Positions 36,201 to 51,200 of a DNA stretch of 64,000 nucleotides are shown in pieces. Within the stretch, counting starts at the first letter, position 1, and the number at the start of each line of letters is the position of its first letter. Position numbers and translations under genes: made by a program. The stretch comes from Synchiropus splendidus (taxonomy: Eukaryota; Chordata; Actinopteri; Syngnathiformes; Callionymidae), in NCBI RefSeq assembly GCF_027744825.2, contig NC_071336.1, positions 16,214,501 through 16,278,500 of the forward strand, read 5' to 3'. The notes under the pieces were generated by a model. It worked only from the letters and a program-made list of their open reading frames with translations. It had not been told where the DNA came from and ran no database searches.

Positions 36201-39200
36201 CTTTGAGCGGACGATCACTACACAAACAGCAGCCAGCTGGCGTGCTGGGCAATATTGGGATCAGAGTTATTTATTCAGCTGAGTCCAGTAAGACCCACTC
36301 GGCAACAAGTACAGTATCAGGCTTGAGGGCAGCTATTTGCTCTGCTATTAGGAGTCAGTGGAGTGTGTAAAGGCTTAATCTGGAGGTGTTGACCTCGATT
36401 TTTGTTTGCCCGGAAAGCTCGGTATCTCGGACACCGCACCCATAATCATTGACCCCAATAAGACAAAATGTCAAAGGCACTTAATGAATGGAAAATATAG
36501 TCCTGACATACAGACAAAACTGTCATTGTGTTTGCCACATGAAGATGTCACGTCAGCTTGGCTTGTTCATGTGGACCAGGCCACTGAAGACTCAACTAAG
36601 TGTAGAATTTTTCCCCATCTCATTGTGCAAGTACCTTGCAAGTTCAGTCGTATATGTTGTTTATGTTGTATTTTACAGATGGTTTAATGTTGTATATGTC
36701 ACTGCACGTGAAGCCGAGTAATGAAATAACCTTACCTTAATACTAACAGAAACAATGGTGATTATGAACATTGCAGCTTCTGTGAACTGAAAATCAATCA
36801 ATGTCTCTTTTATTTAGTTGCAACAGGCTGCAAAATGCGAATGCAACAACATTCATATAATTTATGTAACAGGAAATGAACTATACGATAAACACTGCAT
36901 CGAAGCGTGTTTGAAAAGCAGCGGACCCACCCGCGGAAATCAGAGTCTCTATTCACAGTAAATCAATTCAAATCTTTAATCACAAAAAGGCCAGCAATAA
37001 AACCTTAAAGTAAATAAATAAAGGAAAATAGGTCTAAGGTATTTCAAACCAGTGATGCTGAAACCATATGCAAATTCAACACCAGAAACAGAGGCCGGTG
37101 CAGGCTGGAGGCACAGGACGTGGCAGAACTCAAACCAAAGGAGCCGGCTCAAAAGCAAGGACTCTGAACAGAAAGCGCTGCAACACCAAGAAAGTGAAAA
37201 AAAGGCTAAATTAAAATCAGTTAAATCACAACGCAATCGGAGCAGTAGCACAGGACGAGGTACCAGCTATGGCGATAAGTCCAGAAAATACAGAAATTTC
37301 CAAATGACCAGGGATTCATTTGACTATGCTTTTTAAGCACATGGATGTTGCCAATGGGAAAAAAACACATGGCAGGCAAAGAAATTGAAAAGCTGTCATG
37401 AGTGTCACTAATGTAACCAAGACACATTTTAATGTTTGGCTCTTTTGGAGACAAAGTTTGTTCGAACGGAGGAGCCGCAACGTAGAACTGAAAGAAAGTA
37501 TCTCTTACTGTATGTAAGACGGCAGTGTTGAGGGTAAAAGATTGTGGCAGATTGAGGACACAGTGAAATGCAAAGATCTCTATCTTGGTTTCTAGTGAGG
37601 TATATATAGAGACACATTTGTATTTTGGTATTTTTCTTAACAGTGTCAGTTTTGTACTCTCTTAATTCAATGGATATTTAGTTTTCTGATCATTTTAATT
37701 GTTTTTATATTTTCCTTCCGAGCAACTGCAGTTGTCCTTATCCAAGTCCATATATCCAACAGGGACTCGGCTGCCGCGTTTTGTTTGCCAAGCAGGAACT
37801 AGACATCTTTTTCCACAAACGTTTGACATTGGGATTGAGTGGGGATGTTGAGGTATCTGTGTGTGTGTGTGTGTGTTGCACAGTGGTGGTGAGTGGACAC
37901 TCACCTTGGCAGACTGCCATGAGTGTCTTTCCAGTCAAGTGTCATCTGGTGCACAGATCTGGATCTTATGAGTGGCCAGCTGAGCCCAGTGACTGGACGT
38001 TAAGCCGCACTTAAGCGGCGCTCATCTCCCTAATTAGTTGGTAATTATTGTCTGGTGAGTCTCTGGTGACACACTGCAGACTCTGTCCTCCCTGAGAGTC
38101 AGAGGAAAGAGCCACCACTAGAATATTGTTGACTCTTTCCAGTGGCAGCAACCTGTTGCCCTGGGGGGATTTTCTCAGCTTCACTAGCTTGTGTGCATTA
38201 ACACCTTGTAATGGTATTTAACTCGACACGCAGGACGGCGAGGAGCCATTATGTCCTGCTGTGGACTCGCTGCTACTGCCGCCTGCATCAGAGCGCGACA
38301 CGGCAGACGTGAGTGCCGCAGCCTTGAGGCCTCGGCTTCATCGGGGTCAACTCCCAACCGAAGCGGCTCTGGTCAATGAAGCGCTCCGGTTTGATTGGCA
38401 GATCTACGAGGCCAGAAGCAAAGTGAATCATTTAGTCAATGCGCGTCTGTACATTGAGCTGCACGAAGCCGTTGGCCTTAAAACACAGAGCAAACCTTTC
38501 GTGGCGGACTGTATTGATCATCGCGGGCTGATACCTGTCCATTAGTGCTGCCACTGAGGGGTCAGGAGTTTTTAGCTGGATGAGGCGGCCTTGCTGTGAT
38601 TGGTTTGGGACAGGAAGATCAATGAAGGGCTGGGTGCAGTATGTGCTGATGAAAAGAAGAAAACCACAGCAGTCGTGAGATGGAAATCCCTTTATGAACC
38701 ACCGATACGTTTTAGTTGCTCTTCTGCTGTTCGCACAACAGCTTCTTTTGAAAAACATAAACAAATGAAAAGATACGTCCACATCGGTTGTCCCGCTCCC
38801 TAGAGCCCTGAGGTGTTCCCAGGCCAACTGTGAGATGTCACCTGGCCAGCACGGCCTGGGTCAGCCCAGTTGGTCACCTCCCCCTTTTTACAAACGCACT
38901 TGAATTCCAACTCACTGAGCCAGATTTTCTCCTCTGTCTTGCTTTTGCATTTCAAGTTTGTAGACGAGTGATGTGGCTTCTGATGGAGTCGGTGATGTTC
39001 ACACACTTCCCCTAATGACTGGAGAATAATTTCTAGGCCACAGCGTCTGTGTGCTGCCATCATGTTTCATTTACGCTGCAACACTTGCAGCCCGAGACGA
39101 CTGTTTTCTACTGTCACTCCTGCTTGAATATTATGGAAATGATGTTGTAGCAGCTGCGTGTTGTTGCAGACCTACAAATTTGGAATCAGTCACCACCTAT

Positions 39201-42200
39201 ATGCATCAGACGTCAAATCTTGAGTGTTGCTGACTTTATTTGGCACATAGTATAGTTGGAATGCTCAACGAGATGGTCCTAGGTGAGTAGCAAGGAGTGA
39301 TCCCAGATCCGGGTGTTCACAGATGGTACGGGTAAATAAGGAGGTGGGATGCGGAGGAGATCAAAAAAGAGAAAATCGGGTACACATGGCAGCCAGTGTG
39401 TTTACTGCAACTGCTTACTGTGTTTTTACTGAAGGACTTGCCGGGACAAAACACAGCTGCTGGCTCTCTCTCTCTGCAACTCTAATGTTGAGGAGTCTGT
39501 GGCCCCAGAGCAAAGGTGTTAGAAGTTTCCAGTCTTAAGGGTGATGTGACACAGCGTGGAATGCAAGGGCAATGAGGTCAGAAACTTGAAACATGATCAG
39601 TCGTTTTGGGAGAGTGTGGAAATTCATTTGGTCTTGAACCTGTATGTACACTTGTGTTATTTTTATTTAAATACTGAAGCAGGTTATTTTAGTGATCTGA
39701 AGTACAGTATCCATTTGTATAGAGAATTCAGTCTGATGGATGGATGCTGTAATGTACTCCTTCAATTCTTCATGTATGGCTGTTAATTTTTAAAAACCCT
39801 CGCCCACTTGGCTCCCACTCTTAAATCTGATACAATCTCCCTGTGCTTGGATCCCGTATGGAAGTCTTACTTCCTAAGTGCCTGTGTGAAAACCATAACA
39901 ATAATCACTCTGTCACTCGGGAGGAGTTGTCAGGCTCCCAGCTGGCATCCAGCAGGGTAAATATCAGCTCTGTGTAGCCTCCTAAACACACACTGCCTTA
40001 TAGAAGCCTGGTAATGAGAAAGCGAAATGAGCACGGTTCAGCCTCAATGTCAATATCTCCTCTCATATTTAAGGACTCGGTCGAAAAAAAAAATGGCCAC
40101 GATTACGGCCTCTTTGCACACAGACTACCATCTCCGAGGAGGCAGTCGGAGCAGAGCATGAATAGGCGGCAGTGTTGGCCAACTAGGTTGCCATTCTCTA
40201 ACCGCTCGCAGGCTGTAGGTTTCACGTGTGGCTGAGGAGCAACGCCGTGGAGTAAACAACTGCTGCGTGAATAAGCTAGTGTAGGTTGTTTTCATCCTGC
40301 TTAAAAACTCAATTGGTGTTTTGACAGTCAAACCTTAGATGAACTCCTTCATCGCGGATGTGTCACATACAGTTTGAACTGGTTAATTGTATTTGGCACC
40401 AGTCCACCGAGCAAGTTTAGGAAGCTTCATTACTTCCAGGGGTCCTCTGCTTTCACAGACATTTTGCCTCTTCTCTGCTTTAATGCCAAATGAAAAAGGG
40501 TTAATCCTCGCAGAAATCCTCGTTCAGCACTGCACCAGTGGAATCCCGTGGTAGAACCTCTATCACTTATATGGTTCCATGTTAGCACGACCTTCTCATG
40601 AAACCTCTTCATGTAGCCACTTCTCAGTGGCTTTTCCCGCCGTGCAACCTGAAAGATGTGAGTGCTCTCGACGGTGGATGATAGATATTCAATGTTGGTG
40701 TGACCCTGAGATGAAAAGGGTGATGCGTCTTCTCTTGAGAGCGTGTGGACATGTGAGGGTTTGTGGCTGCGGTGTATTCAAAACAAACACTGGATTCCTC
40801 TAAATGTGTTTAGGGGCCTCCTGACCAGATAAAGTTACTTAAGAAGGATTACGACACGCTCCATGGCAGGCACTGTGTTGCAGGTCAAAAACTTGAGTGG
40901 ATTGAGGATATGGTGACCTTGACCGCACTAAGGTGACTTTTTTTTATGTTTCAAATGGGACATCTGCTGTTTTACTGTGATGATGTAATCAGTCCGCTGT
41001 TAATTTGGACTTACTCAGCATTTTTTACTTATCTGCCAGACAATAAAATGTCACTAGCAAATCATCCCTGTATGTTGAGGGCAGCTTCGTCTCATCATGT
41101 CCCTTTAGTTTACACTCTAAGGGTTTAATAGCAGGGTTAGTTTAATGAGTGTTCACTTGAGTATTGATTTTGTAGCTGTTTGTTCTCGTAAATTGTTTTA
41201 CTGTGTACCAGGTTCAGATCAGTATCCATGATTTGCTGGTTTCTCTGGGAACTTCCAACATAAAAGAAGAATAAGCAGCCCCTGTTAAATGTTTTGAAAT
41301 ACAATGACCTTTGATATGGTATTGCACATTCACTCATAAAGTTTCCCGGAGCGTCTCACCGCTGCTCCTTGCTGTGTCGTGCACATTTTGACAGGTCACG
41401 GCACTGGCAGTAAAACCTGAAGCGCTGCTAACTGCAGAAGGAAACACACACTGAGTCTTGTCCTGTGTCCTCCGTACTACACCGGCATCATTGTCAGCAC
41501 CAGGACTTCACAAGCGCAGATGCTCATGCAGCATCACAACAGCAGTTAGAGCTGCTTGTTGGACATGTTCCGAAAAAACAAGCGCTGCTTGTGTCATTCA
41601 ACATGCTAAAGTGCTAAAGGGGAGACTTCAGAAAGGGTGCTCAAGTACCAAAGTTCAGAAAAATGATTAAAAATGCTGGAAATGTGAGCTGACTACATCA
41701 GAACCACCTGATGATGATCAGCTAGCGCTCGCAGATGTGTCAGGTGGACTGTGAAACTTGAAGAAAGAGTTGATCAAAGACTAACTACTTTAAATGAACT
41801 TTAAATGTTGTTAAATGATGTTATTGTACCGTATGATACAGTATTGAGAAAAAAAAACTGTTGTTAATATTCTCACCTCAATAAAATTCAGTTGATTTCC
41901 AACTAATTTGTATACATTTTATGTATGTCTTTGTGTCAGGCTTGTGAAGAAGGCCACATTTATTAGAGTTAGTTTTCTTCATTTTTTTGAGTCAGTCGTC
42001 ATCTATTCATCCAAGTTATCCAGTATGTCGAAGGACACGAGGACGTTTATTTGTCACATACTGTACATAGAACTAGTTGTGTAAAACATGCTGTGAAATG
42101 AGGTTGGAATGCTCAGCTTTATTATGCATGGTTGTGTGTAATTGGTATAAATCTTTTTCAAAACACCTCCTTTTGAGGGCCTTTGTGGGGGCCATTTGGC

Positions 42201-45200
42201 CAGACCCAACAAATTGAAGCCTCAAGTTTACACGTTTGGCAATTGATTGAAACATGTCTTCCTCATCGCAATGGCTAGGCGTCAGCCATGGTCTAATGCT
42301 AACAGTGGTCTGGATAGTACATTTCACATCACGTGGTATAAATGGCTGATGTCTGCGACAACATTGGACACAAAATTCCATTTGCCAATAGTCAATATGT
42401 AGTCAATATGCCTTAGGTGTGAGGATGTGTTGTCACTTCATGTTAAAACCAAACCCTGCGCAACATTTTTTGTATGGGGCAGAAGCTCATCTGACAACCC
42501 ATATTTCTTTATATGTTCACCCTTGTTTTCACTTTAAAAGCTGAAAGCTCCACAGTGTGGTGCCACTGGGGAAGCAGTTACTGTCTTCAAGCTACAAGAA
42601 CACAGAGAACTACTGTGGTGTTGGAACGACTGGTTTAACGCTTCGCAGATGTTATATGAAAAATGTATATCATTGCCGAAATAAACTGATGTTCTGTGTG
42701 AAGCTGTGTTCCCAAACCACTGCTGTGTCATATGACTCGGATTTAAGGACACGCTGTTCTGTCTGCATTCACTGAAACAAGCACAGCTTATCTCTAAGCA
42801 AAGATAGATGATGTATGCAGTTCAAATGTAAAATTACAAATATGAGAACTCAACTTGCGCTTCTAAGTTCTTCTGCTGTCCTTGCAATGTTCCCACAATC
42901 CCCTTAAAAATCCCCAAACCTTCCCTTCCTGTTATAAATCTAAATCTCGGATGGGATCATAGCTGCTTGAAGCAGAACGAGAAACAGCCGTCATTGGTCC
43001 AGAATGAGTCATCTAATTTCGGGGGAGTTCCTCCACACATGCGTCTACACACATGGCCACAAACCCACAGCCTCCACAACTATCAACAAAACATCTATTC
43101 CAGTTCTTTTTAAAGTAAACTTTCCTACAATGTTAAGAAAGTCGTCGGCAAGGCATGTAGGGCTTCTGCGTCTGGACCTGTAAACGCTTTCATGGAGAAG
43201 GTCGGTTGTGGCAGAACCTTCAATAGCATGTTGTCCAGCGTGGTGGTTGGGAGGCTTCTTCACTGCATCTGGTTGTCATTGCGGAATAAGCGACTAGGCT
43301 TTTGGATTAAGAACCAAGTGGCATGCGCAATCATGTCGGCCCGTGGCCTCTTGGTGAAGGTGCTCTCTCTGTACAGGGAAAAAGCTTGCTCACGAAAAAA
43401 ATTAATCTTTTTTGCCATCAATAACTGAATGTGCTGCCGGGCAGATTGAGCTAATAAGACAGATGTCCTGGTCTGCCGCCATGTCTCAAAGAACAGCTTG
43501 TTCTGTTGGTGTGTCGGGCAGGTGAGTCGCTTGTCAGCTCGATGATTAATGAGATGTTAGGAGAATACCACCTCTTCTGTAGACTTACAGAGAAAAGCGA
43601 ACATTTCAGGGTGGTTCCTCACGGAAGATGAATGTCTGACAGAAAAAATGTCTAGGCACATGAAGGCTTTTGTTTAATCCATTTGTTGAGCTTGTCTTCT
43701 GGAGGAAAGGACGCGTTGTTGGAGCACTAAGCACCAAGTCATCAGGAACTTCCAAACAGCGAACTCACCTTGGTTGAAAAATGATCTCGACCCAATGTGA
43801 CCACCCCACAGTAGTGTGTCACATCAGTAGTAATACAGTCGTTCTCTTGTATTAGTGGCACATTTATTTCATATCTATCACCTCTTCTGGCCATCTTCTC
43901 TATGGTAAATATTTAACAAAACCTAAACTAAAAATAAATTTGGAATTGCATGAGGCATTTTGAAGCTAGTTTTTTTTTTTTTAAAGTAAAATGCAAATAT
44001 GTCTAATTGGGGTTTTCTGTGAATCCCTGTCATTCATTTTCATTTTTACATCACATACCTACGCCTGGATTCCCCATTGAAGTATTGGCACCTTCTAAGA
44101 CTTCTGTAAAGGATTGTAGTGAATTATCAAATCGGCTTTAATCTGACAAACCTACTGTCTCGCTTCCCCAGATGCTTTCAGCAGTGTCTTCAGTGCTACA
44201 GTGAGTGTAGAGGACTAAAAAGGAATTGACTCTGTCCGTCTTTCTCCAGCCAAGCCGACTCTTTATTTTATTAGTTTTCCAGGCCAATTCTTTTGTCTGT
44301 AAAGTGTTGTGGCTCTTCAAATCAAATGAACTTTTTCCGCTTTTCAGTTGTCTCCGACACTCATCATTCTAGTGTGGCATCAGTTGTCAGCACTTTCCGT
44401 ACCTGTATTGACTAACAAGGCCCTGGATCATGAGCATGCAGGTTCAGAGTAGCATTCACAAGCTGACTATTGCAGACTTTAAGCTCTAATCTTTGTCCAC
44501 AATCTATTAAACGGGAAATATCAGCAGAGTTTTAAAACCAGAAAGGCACCTTGCCCCGCCACGTGGGTGCATGTGGGTGGTGTTCCTTTGTCTGTGCTGC
44601 CCCCTCCACCCCTACCTGAGACACATTAACGCACAATCACACAAGAAAACAGCCATTTAATCAGATCTCTATCTTTGCTGTACCCTCATAGGTAAGAACC
44701 CAACAGACGGTGGAGCCGCAGGAGACTATGGTGTGCCAAATCCTGGGCCTGCATTCAAGGAGGTGTGGCAGGTTAAAGTGTGGCCGAAAGGCTTGGGTCA
44801 AGCGAAGAACCTGGTGGGCATCTACCGCCTTTGCCTAACTGACAAGACGGTCAACTTTGTGAAACTCAACTCTGACGCCGCTGCAGTGGTGTTGCAGCTA
44901 ATGAACGTCAGGCGCTGCGGCCATTCAGAAAACTTCTTTTTTGTTGAAGTGGGCCGCTCTGCTGTTACAGGTCCAGGAGAGTTCTGGATGCAGGTACGCC
45001 TGTACAACTAAAATTGTCGCAGCTGCACTCCAACACCTAAAGTGTTTTTTTCCTAATCTTTCAGGTGGATGATTCCGTGGTGGCCCAAAACATGCACGAG
45101 ACTTTGCTGGAAGCCATGAAAGCGTTGAGTGAAGAGTTTCGCCAACGGAGCAAATCCCAGTCAAACTCAGGTCCTGGAGGAGGAGCAACTGCCTCCAACC

Positions 45201-48200
45201 CCATCAGTGTTCCTTCACGCCGTCACCACTCTAACCCTCCTCCCAGCCAAGTAGGCTTCGCCCGCCGGCCTCGAACAGAGCCACCTGCTGGAACTAATAA
45301 TGTAGCAGGTGTAAACAGTGCCAATGCATCTCCGACTTCAAGACACAGCTATTCTCGATCTCGCACTGCGAGTGATGGAGGTAAAGTTGAAGAGGGGGTG
45401 GCAGGAACTACTCCGCTTCCTGGAATGAGTTCTAGTCCATCCATTAACAGTTCTTGCTCCACCACCCCAATACTCAGGTCAAAATCAGCCCGTTCAGCCC
45501 CCACTACTGCCACCAAAACTCCTATTGGGCTAATGCGCTCCATCTCGACTCCAGCACCGTCTCCCGCCCCTAGTCTTTCCTCAAGCTCTGGTCATGGGTC
45601 TGAGTTTGGAGGCATATCATCTTCGTCCACTATTGCAGGATCTAGTGCTTATAGTCGTGTTCCTTCACATCGGGCCTCAGTTTCTGGGTCACCCAGTGAT
45701 TATGGCTCCTCAGATGAATATGGCTCAAGTCCAGGAGATCACACACTTCTCCCGTCACCCAGCCTTCCAGGAAGTTCGGTGGGTAGTGCAGGAAGTCAGT
45801 CCCTTGGAGAGGAAGGTGCCAATTATATTTTAATGGGCCACCGTAGTGGTGCTGTCAGTGGTGGTAGTAATTCAGGAAACTTGACCTCCAGCTCTTTGCC
45901 GTCTCCTGGTACTCCTGTCTCTGGCTCACTGACCCGGAGAGTTCTACGACGTTCATCTAGTCGAGAGTGTGAAGCTGAACGCAGATTACTAAGCAAGCGA
46001 GCTTCTTTACCTCCCATGGCCCTTGAAAGGTTGGCACCACGTCAACGCAGAGGGGAAGAGCCTGCTGAAGAAGAGGCTGCGGACTATGCCATCATGTCAA
46101 GGAGCATTAGCCGTGAATCTTTCTCTTCCACGTCTTCCTCCACACAAAGGGACTCTGTCTCAGGAGTGGTATCCTCTTCTGGAGGAAGCGGTGGCGGGTA
46201 CCTGGATGTGGCAGGGGAGTTCAAAAATGATAATATTACAGGGACTGCTGTTAATGTGGATTTGGGTGTGGACAACGGCTACATGTCGATGCTACCTGGA
46301 GTGACTCAGACTCCAGGAACACTTTCCCAGTCCGTGGCAGTCTCCGTTCCTGATTCAGAGCCCAAATCTGGTGACGATTACATGGCGATGACCCCTAACA
46401 ACAGTGTGTCACCTCCACAGCAAATTCGGCCTCTGCCAACTTCTGATGGATATATGATAATGTCTCCAAACAGCAGTTGCTCACCTGATCATCGAGGAGG
46501 CCTAGCTGGAGGGCCCTGGATCGGCAGTGGCAGCTCAGAGAGCAGGGCAGGCAGTGACTATATGAACATGTCACCAATCAGTTCAAGGTCTGCAAATGGT
46601 AGTCCCCCCCCTTCAGAGCACTCAAGTCATTTGGAAAATGGTTCCCAACAGCAAGTGCCAAAAATGGTATATTCCTACTACTCTCTGCCACGGTCATATA
46701 AACACAATCCCTCCTCGCGACATTTTGACGAAGGCCGTGGAAGAAGGGCAAATGGGACTAATGGTAGAGGACTGAGTGGCGCCAAGACTCTTGGGCATCC
46801 AGATCAACTGCCTTGTAGCAACTCAAAGACAGGACGTCAACCGCCACTTTCCTCTTCTTCACATTCCTCAAGCTCTGCCAGCAATGAAAGCCTAGGAGAG
46901 AGTGAGGACACTGCCAACCAATCAGTGGGTGCAGGGACCGGTGGATGCAAGGACGGTAATAAGCTACAGCAGAGACGCAGTTCTAGTAGTTTGTCAAACA
47001 CTAGAAACAGACCGGTCAGCTTATTTGTGGATGTGTCTAAGGCGAACACACTTCCCCGGGTCCGTGAAAACCCCCTGCCTCCAGAACCTAAAAGCCCTGG
47101 AGAGTATGTCAGCATTGAGTTTAAGGGAGGAAAGAATGCCCAACCTGGCTTTGCGGGAGGACAAGGTAGGGCTCCTAAGCCTGGCCACTCTCTTCCTCAA
47201 GGCAGTCAGAACTCTCATCAAAAACCCAACACCAGTGTTGGGAACCTAATTCCGCTTTCCCGCAGTCCATCTGCTCCCATCCCTCCTTCAGCTGCTTCAG
47301 AGTACGTCAATATGGATATGGGTCCTTCTCCTTCGCCCTCACCTCTATCCCTCACCCCAATAGTTTTCCCTGCTTTTCATACTCCTCCGACACCACCTAC
47401 TCTGGCTCTTGCCCCCCAAACACATGATGCAACAAAAGCTGTTCCTTGTGAGGAAGTGGCTGAAGCGACAGTTCCAAAATGTAGAGAGAAGGTTCCATCG
47501 GTGACCGAGTCGCCAACATCGTGTGGGGACTACACTGTGATGGCCTTTAGCTTGAGTAACAGCAACGACTTAAGGCCAGCTACAAGTGTCTCCCCCAAAG
47601 TTCCCTCCCCCACCAGGAATGATCCTCCTGCTACATCACGAGGACTGGACTTTCCCTTGGCGAAACCAGGGCCAAACCCCGACCATGGAGCCAAAGTTAT
47701 CCGTGCTGACCTCCAAGGACGTAGACGACACTGCTCAGAGACCTTTCTTCCGTCACCTTCCCTCCCCACCACTGCCTCGGCATCTTCTTCTACCGCTTCG
47801 CTTTTCCCAGAGCATGCCCAGACCGTTGCCCGCCGTCTGGGTTTTGAAGGTATGATTTGGGGCAATGGTGCTGTAACTGATAACCCATCACAATTCTGCC
47901 TCCCTGGACAGCAGGCTCTTACCCCGAATTCTCAGACTCCCATAACAGAACAGGGACTTAATTACATTGACTTGGATCTCGCCAACAAGGATTGTGCCCA
48001 TTCGGGACTAGATGGACCCTCAGGTAGCCAAGCCCCTCCGCGTCTCTTTTCTGTGCTGAGTGGTGTTGGAGGAGTGGGTGCAGCGGTTGGCAGCAGCTCG
48101 AGTCTCAACACGTATGCCAGCATTGACTTCTACAAGTCAGAGGAGCTGCGGACACATCAGAATGGAAGTAAAGAGGGAACAGGTAAGCAGACCATTGAAG

Positions 48201-51200
48201 CCATTCCATCTCTTTGAAATGAACTGACTGATTCCAACCGTCCGTCTTCTCATCATCCTTTGCCTCATTCAGACAACTAACTTTAGGTGCAGCCACGGTA
48301 GTTTTCACCAGCCTATGTTGGTTGCTTTGTTATTACCGAGGAACATTTTCTTGCCAAATGACAGCCTTATAAAATGACAAACTATGTTGTCACTTGTTGT
48401 TAGATTAGATTGATATGACTGAGTTGACTTCATAAATTAGGTGAAGCGTTTGTTTTTCTTTTTCAGTTTTATTTAATACATTCACATTTGAAAAGTCTTC
48501 ATATAACACAGTCTTTTTATAACAAAGTCCCGCTTGTGATTTGTATCATACTGTTCGACAGCACATCAGTAGAATGAACAGATTTAAATAGTATTTAATT
48601 GTGTTTGGGATTATATCCAAATGTCTGTGTGAATGTCAGCACCTTCCACATACATCTTAATTTATTGTATTTTCAAAATTGACAACCAGAGGAAACTGCC
48701 GACACATTTGTCTTGCTGCAACTTGCATGTATCTCACATGTGAAGCATTCCTAAAATAATGCTTCAACTGTGCTGCTTCAGAGCTCTTCCTCCACAAGCA
48801 GTAATTATAACTGTAGTGTAGTTTACACTCTGCAATTTTCCATCAATGGGGAGGCCACTGCAGGTAAACGGTAACCAAACTCACTCACTTTTCTTTTTTA
48901 TGAAGTTTCAGGCAAATGGTGATATTTTACTTTGAGTGTGGTTCATCTGTTGCACACTCAGTCGCCCTTTGTGTCCCTCCACTGTTGAGCTTTTGTGATT
49001 AATACATCCTGCCAAGCCTTGTTGTTTATTTAGCTTCTGTTGCTTCCACTTGATTTGTGTCTTGGGGTTTCGTCCGCCAGAACTCTCCAAGGTTTGTGGG
49101 AAACACTTCATAGCTTGCCTCCAATGTTGGATTTGATGAAAGCAATAACCAGCATTCTACAGAGGAATTTGCGGGTGCAGCAGAGCTCAACAGTTGCCTC
49201 TCACATGCTCCACTGAGAAGCCTGCATCCATATATCAAGGTGTTTGTTTTATTGGGAGGATAGGCCTGTTGGTGGCAGCTGTGTATTCATTGTGTTTTAA
49301 ATAGATATAGTAGTGGGCTACCACTGTGGCTCCATATGGCCCCTCACTGTGGAGTACGTCAGCCTGGCAGCGTGGGGGAGAATGTTACACATTGGCTGTG
49401 AATGTTGAGATGAGGCCAGTGTTTCGCTCTCACAGCTTTCGGATGCCTTTGTACAGTGCCCCCCTTATCCCCCTATTCTGCCTCCCCCTCTTTCCTCCTT
49501 CAATAAATGATCCTTTTGTTGAGTGTTTTTGCCACGGTGGGCTGGCAGGCCTTTGCAGGGCCTCAAGACTAGCAGACTCTTTCGTTTCCTGCTAAAACTT
49601 CTCAACTTTTCTTTTGTTCCTATGTCACTGATGAGACATGCCTCGAAAGTGCGGTGACGCAGAGTCGTGGAATATTCAACATGATCATAACCATGTCAAC
49701 CACTGTTGGCGATTCTTGCACAAAGAATCATTTCTGTAATCCCATTGTGCATCATTTAGTATCTTGAAATAGTTTGGATCAGGAATACCCAAATATCAAC
49801 TGCTAACTTCATTGAACGGACAGGTCATAGCACTTTTGATAGGTGTAACAATTGTGTTGTCTCTGTGTGTGTGTTTTTTTAAGAGAGAGAGAGGGTCTCT
49901 ACTTCGGACTTTCCTCTCTGCAGGAACAAACTTGTACAGCAAGTTCATGTCTCATGTTCTCCCGAGCAGCTACAGGCTAAATTTGAACGGCAGTGGCTAT
50001 GTGGAAAACAAATTCCTTTTAGCCGCACTTTATGTAATGTGTGATATTTTATCCTGAGGGTCTTAAGAAAATGAGCAAAAAGCCCTCTTTTGAATTTTAC
50101 AAAGAAATAAATGAATATGAGAACCACTTCAATAGAAGCCATGCCATGTGTTGTTTCTCTTAAGAGCACTGAGCAAAAACACTTGATAGAAATCCGTAAC
50201 GGTCTTTCTGTAATCCTGTAATTCCAATTCATTTGTCAGAGCTCCTACGCTTATTCTGGTTACTAACCACAGTCAAATACTTTGCTGTAATTTGTCAATC
50301 ACACTGAGTTCAGAACGTTAACCTGCCATGACCCTGGCAGAGTTCTGCCTCTGAAGTTGAGAGGATTTAGGGACAAAACGAAACAAAATTAAACGCTGCT
50401 TGTTGTGTCTTCGGCCGTAAAAGCGCGCGTGTGAATTTGATTTTGCACGCTTGCAGCTGCCCCGCACTCAACTAATATGCTATTCCTTTACCATCTGGAT
50501 AGGAGTTGTTGGAAAAATATTCCACAGTGGTCCAAGAATTCTCTTGAGATGGAGAAGTATGTGCATTTAGGAGTACTTTGAAGTCTAAGAGGACTTATTT
50601 GGATTGGAACTACAGCTAATGCTCCAAGTTAAATGGTTTGAAATGGAAATACATGTGCTGTTATCTTTAGATTTCTGCCGAGTGTAAAATCGCTGACTCC
50701 ACTGAAATTAAGCAATTGCAACAAATGGCCATAATAAAAGAGGAGAAAAAGACTATCTTATCTTCACCTTCATATAACCGACAGCTCAATATTTTCTGCT
50801 TGACCCAGTTGATACCTTCAGTAAATGGCAGTAAGGGGTATCTGGAGTCACTGGGTCAGAGATAATCTTGAGACGTAACCGTTTACAAGCCAGTATCACA
50901 GTATGGGTAAAGGAAGTGCTAAAATGTCATAGTTTTTGATTGAATTTGGATTTTATTTTTTGCTTACAGCTCAATCAATTGTTCCTTTTTGTGATTATCT
51001 CGCATTTCAGCCATTACTACTTTCATATACAAGTAACATCTGACTTACGACTGGGATTGGTTACGAAATCAGATTGGACGTAAGTCGATTGACATTCAAA
51101 ATAGACGACGCGAGGGCTATAGGTGCTACTGTAGTGGTAGATGGCTGTGTGAGAGTGAGATGCTGGGATACTGTGCTGCCGTCATGTCGTACGCGATGCG

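Noticed and set aside
37052..37336. Lysine/serine-rich frame of 94 codons in IRS intron 1
   Set aside because: Low-complexity composition, no splice borders and no recognisable domain; likely chance in A-rich DNA.
38261..38545. 94-codon GC-rich frame in IRS intron 1
   Set aside because: No ATG start, no family resemblance and no matching phase with IRS exons.
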